14,873 bases of DNA from an uncultured Altererythrobacter sp. (GTDB lineage: Bacteria; Pseudomonadota; Alphaproteobacteria; Sphingomonadales; Sphingomonadaceae). The DNA lies in the NCBI GenBank assembly GCA_938009055.1, contig CALLIO010000121.1, forward strand, positions 1-14,873, in the 5' to 3' direction. The notes below the pieces were generated by a model. It saw nothing but the letters and a program-made list of their open reading frames with translations, did no database searches and was not told the origin of the DNA. Made by a program: the position numbers and the translations under genes. Position 1 is the stretch's first letter; every line of letters starts with the position of its first letter. This document shows positions 1-6,615 of the stretch, piece after piece.

Positions 1-303
1 AAGACCGCATGCGATGGCAGTGATGTGTCTGCTGGTGTGGGCGAGGGTTGGGGCGGCGACGCTTCCTCTCCGCGCACTGCCGGTTGCCAGCGCGCCGGAT
101 CGCTAACGCCAATGCCCGGCCGCGAATACCAAAGTGCCGGATCCTCATAAGCGTTTTGTTCAAGCGGGCTTTGCTCGACGAAATCTTCGCTGGGAACAAA
201 GGCGATCGCAGCCAGCTCTTGCCCCCAAATGCGCAGCGCAAGCAGCGCGCCCATCACAAGGATGATCAGCGCGGCGATGATCCAGAGAAACTTGCGAGCC
301 ATC
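1..303 (-). CDS. DUF3089-family protein, N-terminal part (cut by window edge)
   Basis: The first 101 codons of a gene that runs off the left edge with no stop. It begins MARKFLWIIAALIILVMGAL, a basic start followed by one hydrophobic segment (about residues 5-25), so the protein is membrane-anchored or exported with the rest outside the cytoplasm. The next part reads IAFVPSEDF, then a stretch with DPALW and RPG. This pattern is familiar from DUF3089 proteins of sphingomonads, thought to be alpha/beta-hydrolase-like, but the catalytic part lies outside the window. The last visible residues are Pro- and Ser-rich. It starts 14 bases after the lepB stop, with AGGG about 11 bases before the ATG, so it is probably the distal gene of the pyrE-lepB unit. 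The family call comes from recall of the N-terminus alone; function is unknown. Confidence 0.7.
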
Positions 304-317
304 GTGCCGCTCGCCCT

Positions 318-1211
318 CTATTCGCTTTCCGTTTCAGGAAGGGCAGGGCGCAAGGTCGACCACGCTCTGTCCCCGCGCATTGCGTTGAACCAGCTGAGCG
401 GATTCCACGTCGCCGATCCGTCGAGCGAGAATGTGATGAACTCTGCGCGCCCGCCAACATTTTCAAGCGGGATCGGGCCGCCCAATCCATTGGGGCTGAC
501 CAGCTCACGGCTGTCGGCTGAATGGTCGCGATTGTCGCCCATCACGAACACATGCCCATCAGGGATGGTGATCTCCGCGAAATTGTCGAGCGGCTGGCCG
601 CGCAGATGGTCAATAATCAGATAGGACGCGCCATTGGGCAAAGTCTCGCGATAGGTCGGCGGCTCGTAAATCTGCGAACCGTCGGGCTGGCGAACTTGAT
701 AGCGCGCAAAATCATCAAGGCACGGCGCCCCGTTGCACAAAAGTTGCGGCTCGTAGGGGATGCGCACCGCGGGCACGACTTCTTGGGGGACGGGCGTGCC
801 GTCCAAGATGATCTGTCCGTCGCGCACTTCGAACCGGTCGCCGGGCAAAGCGACAACGCGCTTGATGTAATCCTCGTCCCGCTCTGGGTGAACGGGGATA
901 ACGACATCGCCATATTCAGGGGTTGATCCCATAATTCGCCATTCGCCGCGCGGCAGCAAATGAAAAGAGGCAGAAGACCACGACCAGCCATAAGGATATT
1001 TGCTGACCACCAAGCGGTCGCCCACAAACAGTCCGGGCATCATCGAGGTCGAGGGAATGTAGAAGGGTTTCGCGACAAGGCTGTGAAACACCAATACCGC
1101 GAGCAACATCAGACCCAGCCCGCGAAATTCCGCAAACCAATTGACCTTATCGTCGTCGCCTTCTGCGGCTTTGGCAGCTTCAAAGGCTGTATTTTTGAGC
1201 GGTTCTGTCAC
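318..1211 (-). CDS. lepB: Signal peptidase I
   Basis: A membrane serine protease of 297 residues that removes signal peptides from exported proteins at the outer face of the inner membrane. One membrane segment lies at about residues 31-48. The catalytic serine is S56 in IPSTSMMPG, and the catalytic lysine is K117 in DYIKRVVALPGD. The C-terminal family box GDNRDHSADSR is present. The length and the insert between boxes fit alphaproteobacterial LepB. The start is GTG at 1211, with AGGA five bases upstream, and the reading MTEPLKN fits a short cytoplasmic leader. It follows acpS by 24 bases, so it is in the same unit. The adjacency of lepB and acpS is a recurring arrangement in alphaproteobacteria. 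Confidence 0.97.
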   Translation of the reverse strand: MTEPLKNTAFEAAKAAEGDDDKVNWFAEFRGLGLMLLAVLVFHSLVAKPFYIPSTSMMPGLFVGDRLVVSKYPYGWSWSSASFHLLPRGEWRIMGSTPEYGDVVIPVHPERDEDYIKRVVALPGDRFEVRDGQIILDGTPVPQEVVPAVRIPYEPQLLCNGAPCLDDFARYQVRQPDGSQIYEPPTYRETLPNGASYLIIDHLRGQPLDNFAEITIPDGHVFVMGDNRDHSADSRELVSPNGLGGPIPLENVGGRAEFITFSLDGSATWNPLSWFNAMRGDRAWSTLRPALPETESE

Positions 1212-1235
1212 GTTAGTCCTGATTGGTCCTGTTGT

Positions 1236-1637
1236 TCACATCGGGTGCGCTTCGATAATCACAAAGGCTTGCGCCCATGGGTGATCATCGGTGAGGGTAA
1301 GATGAACGGTGACCTCATGGCCATCGGGTGTCAATTCCGCAAGCCGTTTTGCAGCACCTCCGGTAAGCGCCAGCGTCGGCGCACCGGACGGCGCGTTGAC
1401 CACGCCGATGTCTTTCATAAAGACACCGCGCCGAAAACCTGTGCCCACGGCCTTGGAATAGGCTTCCTTGGCGGCAAATCGTTTTGCGTAAGTGCCGGCA
1501 ATGGTGAAGGGGCGGCGGCGGGCCTTGGCGCGTTCCAGATCGGTGAAGACGCGATTTTCAAACCGTTCGCCAAACCGGTCGAGCGAGTTTTGGATCCGCT
1601 CGATATTGCACAGGTCTGATCCCAAGCCGATGATCAC
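1236..1637 (-). CDS. acpS: Holo-[acyl-carrier-protein] synthase
   Basis: Transfers 4'-phosphopantetheine from CoA to the serine of acyl carrier protein, activating it for fatty-acid synthesis in the cytoplasm. The 133-residue product starts MIIGLGSDLCNIERI, with metal ligand D8; the second ligand E58 lies in RFAAKEAYSKA, the family signature. The length is normal for AcpS. The frame stays open upstream to 1694, but the family begins at MIIGLG, so I place the start at GTG 1637. That GTG overlaps the upstream stop as GTGA, a four-base overlap that implies translational coupling; no clear Shine-Dalgarno is seen. It sits between two unknown membrane genes and lepB. Confidence 0.96.
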   Translation of the reverse strand: MIIGLGSDLCNIERIQNSLDRFGERFENRVFTDLERAKARRRPFTIAGTYAKRFAAKEAYSKAVGTGFRRGVFMKDIGVVNAPSGAPTLALTGGAAKRLAELTPDGHEVTVHLTLTDDHPWAQAFVIIEAHPM

Positions 1638-1939
1638 AATCCAAGCCCGAAGCCGAAGAAGAAAAGGAAGAGCGGCAAGACGCTTATCGCGCACAGTGCA
1701 TAGGAAAAATTGCGCTTGTCAGCGTTCCAAAGCAGCACTGTCGCAAGTATCCAGATCACCAAGAGAACCAACGGAATTAGGACGGGAAGAAACTCTGCCA
1801 TGGGAATAGCGTCACCGCGATAGGCTTCTGACCCGAACGACAGAATGATGAGCGCTGCGAAACCAACGCCGGCCAGCAGCACGCCATACCAGATAAGCAT
1901 CAAGACGAGAGGCCAGACTGGTTTCTTGGGTTCGTTCAT
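1634..1939 (-). CDS. Small three-helix membrane protein, unrecognised
   Basis: A 101-residue protein beginning MNEPKKPVWPLVLML. Three hydrophobic stretches are visible, at about residues 9-33, 48-68 and 80-101; the last ends in a Phe/Gly/Leu-rich tail (FFFGFGLGL) right at the C-terminus. A short polar loop (SFGSEAYRGDAIP) lies between helices 1 and 2, and NADKRN between helices 2 and 3. I do not recognise a family. An upstream in-frame ATG (2008) would add 23 polar residues, but a strong Shine-Dalgarno 4 bases before 1939 and the ATGA overlap with the preceding gene favour the ATG at 1939. It also overlaps acpS by four bases (GTGA). This tight coupling says the gene is real and expressed with its neighbours, but does not reveal its role. 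Confidence 0.8.
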   Translation of the reverse strand: MNEPKKPVWPLVLMLIWYGVLLAGVGFAALIILSFGSEAYRGDAIPMAEFLPVLIPLVLLVIWILATVLLWNADKRNFSYALCAISVLPLFLFFFGFGLGL

Positions 1940-2220
1940 ACCACTCCTCCAACGATCGCACCGATCAACACCAAAGCGATCCAATGGATCATCACCTGAC
2001 TGATCCACAATGGATGCGAAAAGTCACCCTTGGCGCGGCTAATCGCACCAACATAGCCGAAAATCTGCAAAGCGGGCCATGCGATGGCGAGCACCATCAC
2101 CAGTTTCTGATTGAGCGCATAGCCAAGGAAACCGATGCTCAGCAGAAACGGGATGACGGCTGCCAGCGCCCACAGCTTTTGCTTTGACGTCAGAGCAATC
2201 TCGGGTGCGGGCTTGCCCAT
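1936..2220 (-). CDS. Small membrane protein, unrecognised
   Basis: A 94-residue protein starting MGKPAPEIALTSKQKLW, a polar 17-residue leader followed by three hydrophobic segments at about residues 18-36, 39-58 and 72-94. The loop AISRAKGDFSHPLW separates helices 2 and 3. I do not recognise the family, and it does not obviously resemble the 101-residue membrane protein encoded next to it, so recent duplication is unlikely. It starts three bases after the pdxJ stop and ends in an ATGA overlap with the next gene, so it is co-transcribed and translationally coupled. No enzymatic motif or conserved Cys/His set is visible. A lineage-specific envelope protein is the most I would infer. Confidence 0.8.
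   Translation of the reverse strand: MGKPAPEIALTSKQKLWALAAVIPFLLSIGFLGYALNQKLVMVLAIAWPALQIFGYVGAISRAKGDFSHPLWISQVMIHWIALVLIGAIVGGVV
1944..1950 (-). promoter_or_regulatory. Strong Shine-Dalgarno that fixes the start at 1939
   Basis: On the minus strand the bases read GGAGGAG, then TGGT, then ATG. The site lies inside the last codons of the upstream small membrane gene. It is the clearest ribosome binding site in this operon and supports the shorter start of the 101-residue protein over the ATG at 2008. Confidence 0.75.
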
Positions 2221-2223
2221 CGC

Positions 2224-2964
2224 TCAGCGCGCCTCGTCCATCAGCTCGCGCATGTGGCGCACGGCGCTTTCAAGTCCGGTGAAGACGGCCTCGCCAATCA
2301 GATAATGCCCAATGTTAAGTTCGGCCAATTGGGGAATGGCAGCGATTGGTTGGACATTTTCAAAGGTCAGCCCATGCCCGGCATGCGGCTCGATCCCGTT
2401 TTTGGCGGCAAGGGCGGACATATCGGCAATGCGCTTTAGCTCAGATGCCATACGTTCACTATCACCATCCAAATGTGCATGGGCATATTCGCCGGTGTGA
2501 AATTCGACCACGGGCGCGCGCAAGCGGATCGCTGCGTCCAATTGTCGTTCATCCGCCTCGATGAAAAGCGATACTCGGATGCCTGCATCATGCAGCCTGT
2601 CGACAATCGGCACGAGGCTGTTGTGCAATCCTGCTGCATCCAAGCCCCCTTCGGTTGTGCGTTCTTCGCGCTTTTCAGGAACAATGCAGGCGGCATGCGG
2701 CCTGTGACGCAAGGCAATGGCGAGCATTTCCTCGGTCGCGGCCATCTCCAGATTGAGCGGCAGATCGGTCGCTTCTTGTATGCGGGCCAGATCTTCGTCG
2801 CGAATATGCCGACGGTCTTCGCGCAGATGAGCGGTGATGCCGTCCCCGCCAACGCTGGCGACAATTTCTGCCGCGCGCACGGGATCAGGGTGATCGCCGC
2901 CGCGCGCATTGCGAATCGTCGCAACGTGATCGATGTTCACACCCAATCGCAAGGGAGCGGCCAT
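2224..2964 (-). CDS. pdxJ: Pyridoxine 5'-phosphate synthase
   Basis: Condenses 1-deoxy-D-xylulose 5-phosphate with 3-amino-2-oxopropyl phosphate to give pyridoxine 5'-phosphate, the last ring-forming step of DXP-dependent vitamin B6 synthesis. The protein is a 246-residue TIM barrel. Signatures seen are the N-terminal GVNIDHVATIRNARGG, H46 and R48 in ITAHLREDRRHI, E73 in LNLEMAAT, the PEKR...TTEGGLD loop at 96-109, H194/H197 in EPHAGHG, and the phosphate-binding end at about 218-226 (IGHYLIGEA). The length is normal. The ATG directly follows the pyrE stop TAG with no spacer, so its ribosome binding site must lie inside pyrE. PLP is also the cofactor of threonine synthase, encoded elsewhere in this window. 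Confidence 0.97.
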   Translation of the reverse strand: MAAPLRLGVNIDHVATIRNARGGDHPDPVRAAEIVASVGGDGITAHLREDRRHIRDEDLARIQEATDLPLNLEMAATEEMLAIALRHRPHAACIVPEKREERTTEGGLDAAGLHNSLVPIVDRLHDAGIRVSLFIEADERQLDAAIRLRAPVVEFHTGEYAHAHLDGDSERMASELKRIADMSALAAKNGIEPHAGHGLTFENVQPIAAIPQLAELNIGHYLIGEAVFTGLESAVRHMRELMDEAR

Positions 2965-3543
2965 CTACTTACGGCTTCCCGGCTTGGTTACGGGAATCGC
3001 GGCCAGTTCATCGGGCAGGGAATCGGGTTCATAGCTGGGGAAATTGATCCCGATCAACGAGATGAAGGGCACGCCCAGATCAACTTCGCCGCCCGAGCGG
3101 TCAACCAGCGAAACCTCGGCGATAACTTCGCCGCCTTCCTTGGCCACAGCGGCAATAGCCTCGCGGCTGGATAGGCCGGTGGTGACGACATCTTCGACCA
3201 TCAAAACCTTCGCGCCTTTCTCAAGAGCGAATCCGCGCCGGAGGTGAAATTCGCCATCGGGCCGTTCCAGAAAAACAGCATCCTTGCCCAGCGCGCGGCC
3301 CATTTCGTGGCCGATAATCAGCCCGCCCATCGCGGGGGAGACCACGATATCCACCGAATTTCTTATCTCGCGCGGCAGTTTTTGGGCGAGTGCAATCGCC
3401 AGTTTGCTAGCGCGTTCGGGGTTCATCAAAACGCGAGCGCATTGCAGATAATGCGCGCTGCGGCGTCCAGAACTTAGCTCGAAATGGCCTTCGAGCAGGG
3501 CACCGCAACCGCGGAATTCAGAGAGTACGTCTTCATCGTTCAT
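2965..3543 (-). CDS. pyrE: Orotate phosphoribosyltransferase
   Basis: Converts orotate and PRPP to orotidine 5'-monophosphate in pyrimidine synthesis. The 192-residue product carries the PRPP-binding loop VLMVEDVVTTG at residues 113-123, the substrate region FELSSGRRSAHYLQ near residue 21, and the SPAMGG segment at 69-74. Family length is normal. Start MNDEDVLSEF matches alphaproteobacterial relatives. No Shine-Dalgarno is evident in the bases before the ATG (GATACACCATA), which is odd for the first gene of the unit; a very short or leaderless transcript is possible but unproven. It is the promoter-proximal gene of the minus-strand operon, facing away from coxB. Confidence 0.96.
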   Translation of the reverse strand: MNDEDVLSEFRGCGALLEGHFELSSGRRSAHYLQCARVLMNPERASKLAIALAQKLPREIRNSVDIVVSPAMGGLIIGHEMGRALGKDAVFLERPDGEFHLRRGFALEKGAKVLMVEDVVTTGLSSREAIAAVAKEGGEVIAEVSLVDRSGGEVDLGVPFISLIGINFPSYEPDSLPDELAAIPVTKPGSRK

Positions 3544-3764
3544 TATGGTGTATCACAGACCTTGTCATGGCGCCCGAAAGCGGCAATTGCATCAGGATCA
3601 TCCCTGATTGCGTATTTTTATCCCTAGAAGCGCTTGAGGCGCTGAGCAAGCAGGCCTATAGGCGCGGCGAAGCTGACAGAAATGTCGGCCGTCAACACAT
3701 GTATTTCAAGAGCCGGTTACGGTTTTGGGAATGCGGACAAAACGAAGCAGGAAGCGTTAGTCTG
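3544..3764. other. Divergent intergenic region between pyrE and coxB
   Basis: This 221-base gap is the only strand switch in the window, so promoters for both large units should lie here. The coxB frame is open back to 3567, but I see no reason to translate it. The gap holds a dyad at 3591-3608 (ATCAGG, six-base loop, CCTGAT), next to the palindrome GCAATTGC at 3583-3590, and a second dyad at 3629-3643 (AGCGC, five-base loop, GCGCT). A plus-strand promoter candidate is listed separately. I could not find a convincing promoter for pyrE. Confidence 0.6.
3634..3662 (+). promoter_or_regulatory. Candidate sigma70-type promoter for coxB
   Basis: TTGAGG at 3634-3639 and TATAGG at 3657-3662 are separated by 17 bases. 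Each hexamer matches four of six positions of the TTGACA/TATAAT consensus. Transcription would start near 3669, giving a leader of about 95 bases before coxB. The -35 hexamer begins in the loop of the dyad at 3629-3643, so a dimeric regulator could compete there. Such matches also occur by chance, so this is only a candidate. Confidence 0.3.
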
Positions 3765-4778
3765 ATGAATTTGGGCAAAACCCTAAAACGGATCAACAAC
3801 TTTGCCATGGTGGCTGCTGGGACGGGGCTGTTGGCCCTTTCACCAAGCGCAGCAATGGCACAAGAAGAAGCCGCTGAAGTGGCAGCTGAAGAGGCGCTTT
3901 ACACGCCAATGACGCCAACCGAAGGCATCGGAATGCCGGTTGATCGCGCCATCGACGTTCAGCAGCAATTTTCTGAAGTGGGCGAATTTGCTAACAGTTT
4001 CCACATCGGCCTAGTCTGGATCATGGCGATCATCAGCCTGTTCGTCCTTGGCCTGCTGCTGTGGGTGATCATCCGCTACAACAAGCGCGCCAATCCGAAC
4101 CCTTCGAAAACGACTCACAACACCGCGATTGAAGTGATCTGGACGTTGGTGCCGGTACTGATCCTGATCGGTATAGCTCTGCCGTCGATTTCTCTTCTTG
4201 CGAAACAATACGAAACGCCGCCCGCCGATGCGATCACAGTGAAGGCAACCGGTGCGCAGTGGTATTGGGAATATTCCTATCCTGACTACGGCGTTGAGTT
4301 CACTTCCTATATGCTCAACTCGCCGGGTCGTGATTTGGTCAATGATGGTGTTCGCGAAAACGGCACCCAGCCTTGGGATGGTCCAGAGCAGCTTGAGGTG
4401 AACAACCGCATGGTTGTGCCGGTCGGAACGCCTTTGCGGCTTCAAACGACGGCCAAGCAAGTGATCCATTCCTTCGCCGTGCCTGCGCTATGGTTCAAAC
4501 TCGACGCAGTGCCTGGCCGCATCAACGAGCGGCTGCTCACGATTGAAGAGCCGGGCGTCTATTACGGCCAGTGCTCTGAGCTTTGCGGTGTAAAGCACGG
4601 CTATATGCCCATCGCCGTCGAAGTCTTGCCGATGGACAAGTTTGAAGATTGGATCCGTTCGAAAGGCGGCACCGTACCTGGTGATGCAACTGAAGAAGCT
4701 GCTGAAGAGACAGCTGAAGATGCAACCGAAGAAGCAACTCCAGAAGTGGTCGCTGCTGACGCAGTGCCTGCTGAATAG
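3765..4778 (+). CDS. coxB: Cytochrome c oxidase subunit II
   Basis: Carries the CuA centre that accepts electrons from cytochrome c in the aa3-type terminal oxidase. The start is the ATG at 3765, with AGCAGGAAG just upstream; it opens a signal peptide with an AMA/QEE cleavage site after A32. Two membrane helices follow, at about residues 81-104 and 119-145, then the periplasmic cupredoxin domain. The aromatic patch AQWYWEYSYP is at 164-173. CuA ligands are all present: H235 (IHSFAVP), C270, E272, C274, H278 and M281 in CSELCGVKHGYM. Of 337 residues, the last 32 (from about 306) are a low-complexity acidic tail of Ala, Glu and Thr, and the mature N-terminus is also Ala/Glu-rich. It is the first gene of the oxidase cluster. 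Confidence 0.97.
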   Translation: MNLGKTLKRINNFAMVAAGTGLLALSPSAAMAQEEAAEVAAEEALYTPMTPTEGIGMPVDRAIDVQQQFSEVGEFANSFHIGLVWIMAIISLFVLGLLLWVIIRYNKRANPNPSKTTHNTAIEVIWTLVPVLILIGIALPSISLLAKQYETPPADAITVKATGAQWYWEYSYPDYGVEFTSYMLNSPGRDLVNDGVRENGTQPWDGPEQLEVNNRMVVPVGTPLRLQTTAKQVIHSFAVPALWFKLDAVPGRINERLLTIEEPGVYYGQCSELCGVKHGYMPIAVEVLPMDKFEDWIRSKGGTVPGDATEEAAEETAEDATEEATPEVVAADAVPAE

Positions 4779-4804
4779 AATTTAGAGCGAGAGAGTAGAG
4801 ACAG

Positions 4805-6511
4805 ATGGCTACCACCGCAGAAGGTTTCGACATTCATACCGACGATCACGCGCATGACGCGGATCACAAGCCGGGCTTTTTCGTTCGCTGGTTCATGTCG
4901 ACGAACCACAAGGATATCGGCACGCTCTATTTGATCTTCGCGATCTTCGCAGGGATCATCGGCGGTGCTATTTCGGGCGTCATGCGGATGGAGCTGGCAG
5001 AGCCAGGCATCCAATATCTGCAATGGTGGGTCGAATTTATGGGCGGCGAGGCAAGCGTCAACGCCAATTTCCATATGTGGAATGTGTTTATCACAGCCCA
5101 CGGCCTGATCATGGTCTTCTTCATGGTTATGCCCGCGATGATCGGCGGATTTGGTAACTGGTTCGTGCCGCTGATGATCGGCGCGCCGGACATGGCCTTC
5201 CCGCGGATGAACAATATCTCGTTTTGGCTGACCGTGGCAGGCTTTTGCTCGCTGCTGTTCTCGATGTTTGTGCCAGGCGGTATCGGCGGCAATGGAGCGG
5301 GCGTAGGCTGGACAGTTTATGCGCCGCTATCGACCACGGGCTCTGCCGGGCCAGCGGTCGACTTTGCCATCTTCTCGCTGCACTTGGCGGGTGCTGGTTC
5401 GATCCTTGGTGCGACCAACTTCATTACTACCATTTTGAACATGCGCGCGCCGGGCATGACCTTGCACAAAATGCCGTTGTTCGTGTGGTCGATGCTGGTC
5501 ACCGCCTTCTTGCTGTTGCTGGCGCTTCCCGTGCTGGCGGCTGCGATCACGATGCTGCTGACCGACCGTAATTTCGGCACGACATTCTTTGATCCTGCCG
5601 GTGGCGGCGATCCGGTGCTTTACCAGCATCTGTTTTGGTTCTTTGGACACCCAGAGGTTTACATCATGATCTTGCCCGGCTTCGGCATGATCAGCCAGAT
5701 TGTTGCAACCTTTAGCCGCAAGCCTGTCTTCGGCTACCTCGGCATGGCCTATGCGATGGTTGCGATTGGTGTTGTTGGCTTCGTCGTGTGGGCGCACCAC
5801 ATGTATACGGTCGGCATGGACGTGAATACGAAGATGTATTTCACAGCAGCCACAATGGTCATCGCGGTACCAACCGGCGTGAAGATCTTCAGCTGGATCG
5901 CAACCATGTGGGGCGGCTCGATCGAGTTCAAATCCCCGATGGTATGGGCATTGGGCTTCATCTTCCTGTTCACCGTTGGCGGTGTCACGGGCGTGTATCT
6001 CGCTAATGGCGGTATCGATGACGTTGTGCACGACACATATTTCGTGGTCGCGCACTTCCACTACGTGCTTTCGATGGGTGCGGTGTTCTCTCTGTTCGCA
6101 GCTTTCTATTATTGGTTCCCGAAGATGAGCGGCCGCTGGCACTCAGAATTCTTGAGCCATGTGCATTTCTGGCTGTTCTTCATCGGGGTGAACATCATCT
6201 TCTTCCCGCAGCACTTCCTTGGTCTACAAGGCATGCCGCGCCGCTATCCTGATTTCACCGCAGCTTACAGCTATTGGAATGAAATCAGCTCTTACGGCTA
6301 TCATGTCATGGCGTTCTCGATGCTGATCTTTTTCGTCAATATCGGCTATGCGCTGGTTGCTGGCCGCAAGGCAGAAGGCAATTATTGGGGCGAGGGGGCA
6401 ACCACGCTCGAGTGGACATTGTCCTCACCACCGCCATTCCACCAGTTCGAAACGCTTCCCAAGATCGAAGATCATCACGATTATCACGATCACATGACGT
6501 CGAAGTCTTAA
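4805..6511 (+). CDS. coxA: Cytochrome c oxidase subunit I (aa3 type)
   Basis: The catalytic subunit that reduces oxygen to water and pumps protons across the inner membrane (568 residues, about 12 helices). Ligands seen are H99 and H419 for heme a, H417 for heme a3, and H282, H331 and H332 for CuB, with Y286 positioned for the His-Tyr crosslink (GHPEVY). The D channel is complete (D129 in GAPDMAFPRMNN, E284), as is the K channel (K360 in VPTGVK), so this is a proton-pumping A1-type oxidase. Both ends carry His/Asp-rich stretches (HTDDHAHDADHK near residue 11, and EDHHDYHDH near the C-terminus). It lies 26 bases after coxB with a GA-rich ribosome-binding region. ctaD is a synonym. Confidence 0.98.
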   Translation: MATTAEGFDIHTDDHAHDADHKPGFFVRWFMSTNHKDIGTLYLIFAIFAGIIGGAISGVMRMELAEPGIQYLQWWVEFMGGEASVNANFHMWNVFITAHGLIMVFFMVMPAMIGGFGNWFVPLMIGAPDMAFPRMNNISFWLTVAGFCSLLFSMFVPGGIGGNGAGVGWTVYAPLSTTGSAGPAVDFAIFSLHLAGAGSILGATNFITTILNMRAPGMTLHKMPLFVWSMLVTAFLLLLALPVLAAAITMLLTDRNFGTTFFDPAGGGDPVLYQHLFWFFGHPEVYIMILPGFGMISQIVATFSRKPVFGYLGMAYAMVAIGVVGFVVWAHHMYTVGMDVNTKMYFTAATMVIAVPTGVKIFSWIATMWGGSIEFKSPMVWALGFIFLFTVGGVTGVYLANGGIDDVVHDTYFVVAHFHYVLSMGAVFSLFAAFYYWFPKMSGRWHSEFLSHVHFWLFFIGVNIIFFPQHFLGLQGMPRRYPDFTAAYSYWNEISSYGYHVMAFSMLIFFVNIGYALVAGRKAEGNYWGEGATTLEWTLSSPPPFHQFETLPKIEDHHDYHDHMTSKS

Positions 6512-6567
6512 GCGCTAGGCTAAGTTCTGGGCGCGTCAGCGCTGAGGCACAACATATGATTGGGGGA

Positions 6568-6591
6568 GGGCGCGGGCGAGAACCTGCGCCC
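6568..6591 (+). other. GC-rich hairpin in the coxA-ctaB gap
   Basis: GGGCGCGGG at 6568-6576 pairs with CCTGCGCCC at 6583-6591 across a six-base loop (CGAGAA). The stem is nine pairs with one G-U. No T-run follows, so it is not a normal intrinsic terminator. Upstream, two copies of the self-complementary AGCGCT (6511-6516 and 6538-6543) could form a second stem. The ctaB Shine-Dalgarno (AAGG, 6607-6610) lies 15 bases downstream. It could act as a processing or stability element that separates coxBA from ctaB; that role is inferred. Confidence 0.45.
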
Positions 6592-6615
6592 TTCACCGCA
6601 TAATAGAAGGCAGAA

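Noticed and set aside
960..1619. 219-codon plus-strand frame opposite lepB and acpS
   Set aside because: The minus strand carries the lepB and acpS catalytic motifs here, and the plus frame has no recognisable domain.
3567..3764. Open frame that would extend CoxB by 66 residues at its N-terminus
   Set aside because: The ATG at 3765 opens a normal signal peptide with an AMA/Q cleavage site and has a ribosome binding site; the extension would bury it and covers the promoter region.
5327..6142. 271-codon open frame antisense to coxA
   Set aside because: His- and Arg-rich composition typical of a shadow frame; the sense strand encodes all the CoxA ligands.
6539..6553. The 14-base string GCGCTGAGGCACAA occurs after coxA (from about 6540) and at the end of folB (from about 12957)
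   Set aside because: A single 14-base match in about 15 kb is close to chance expectation, and the flanks do not match.
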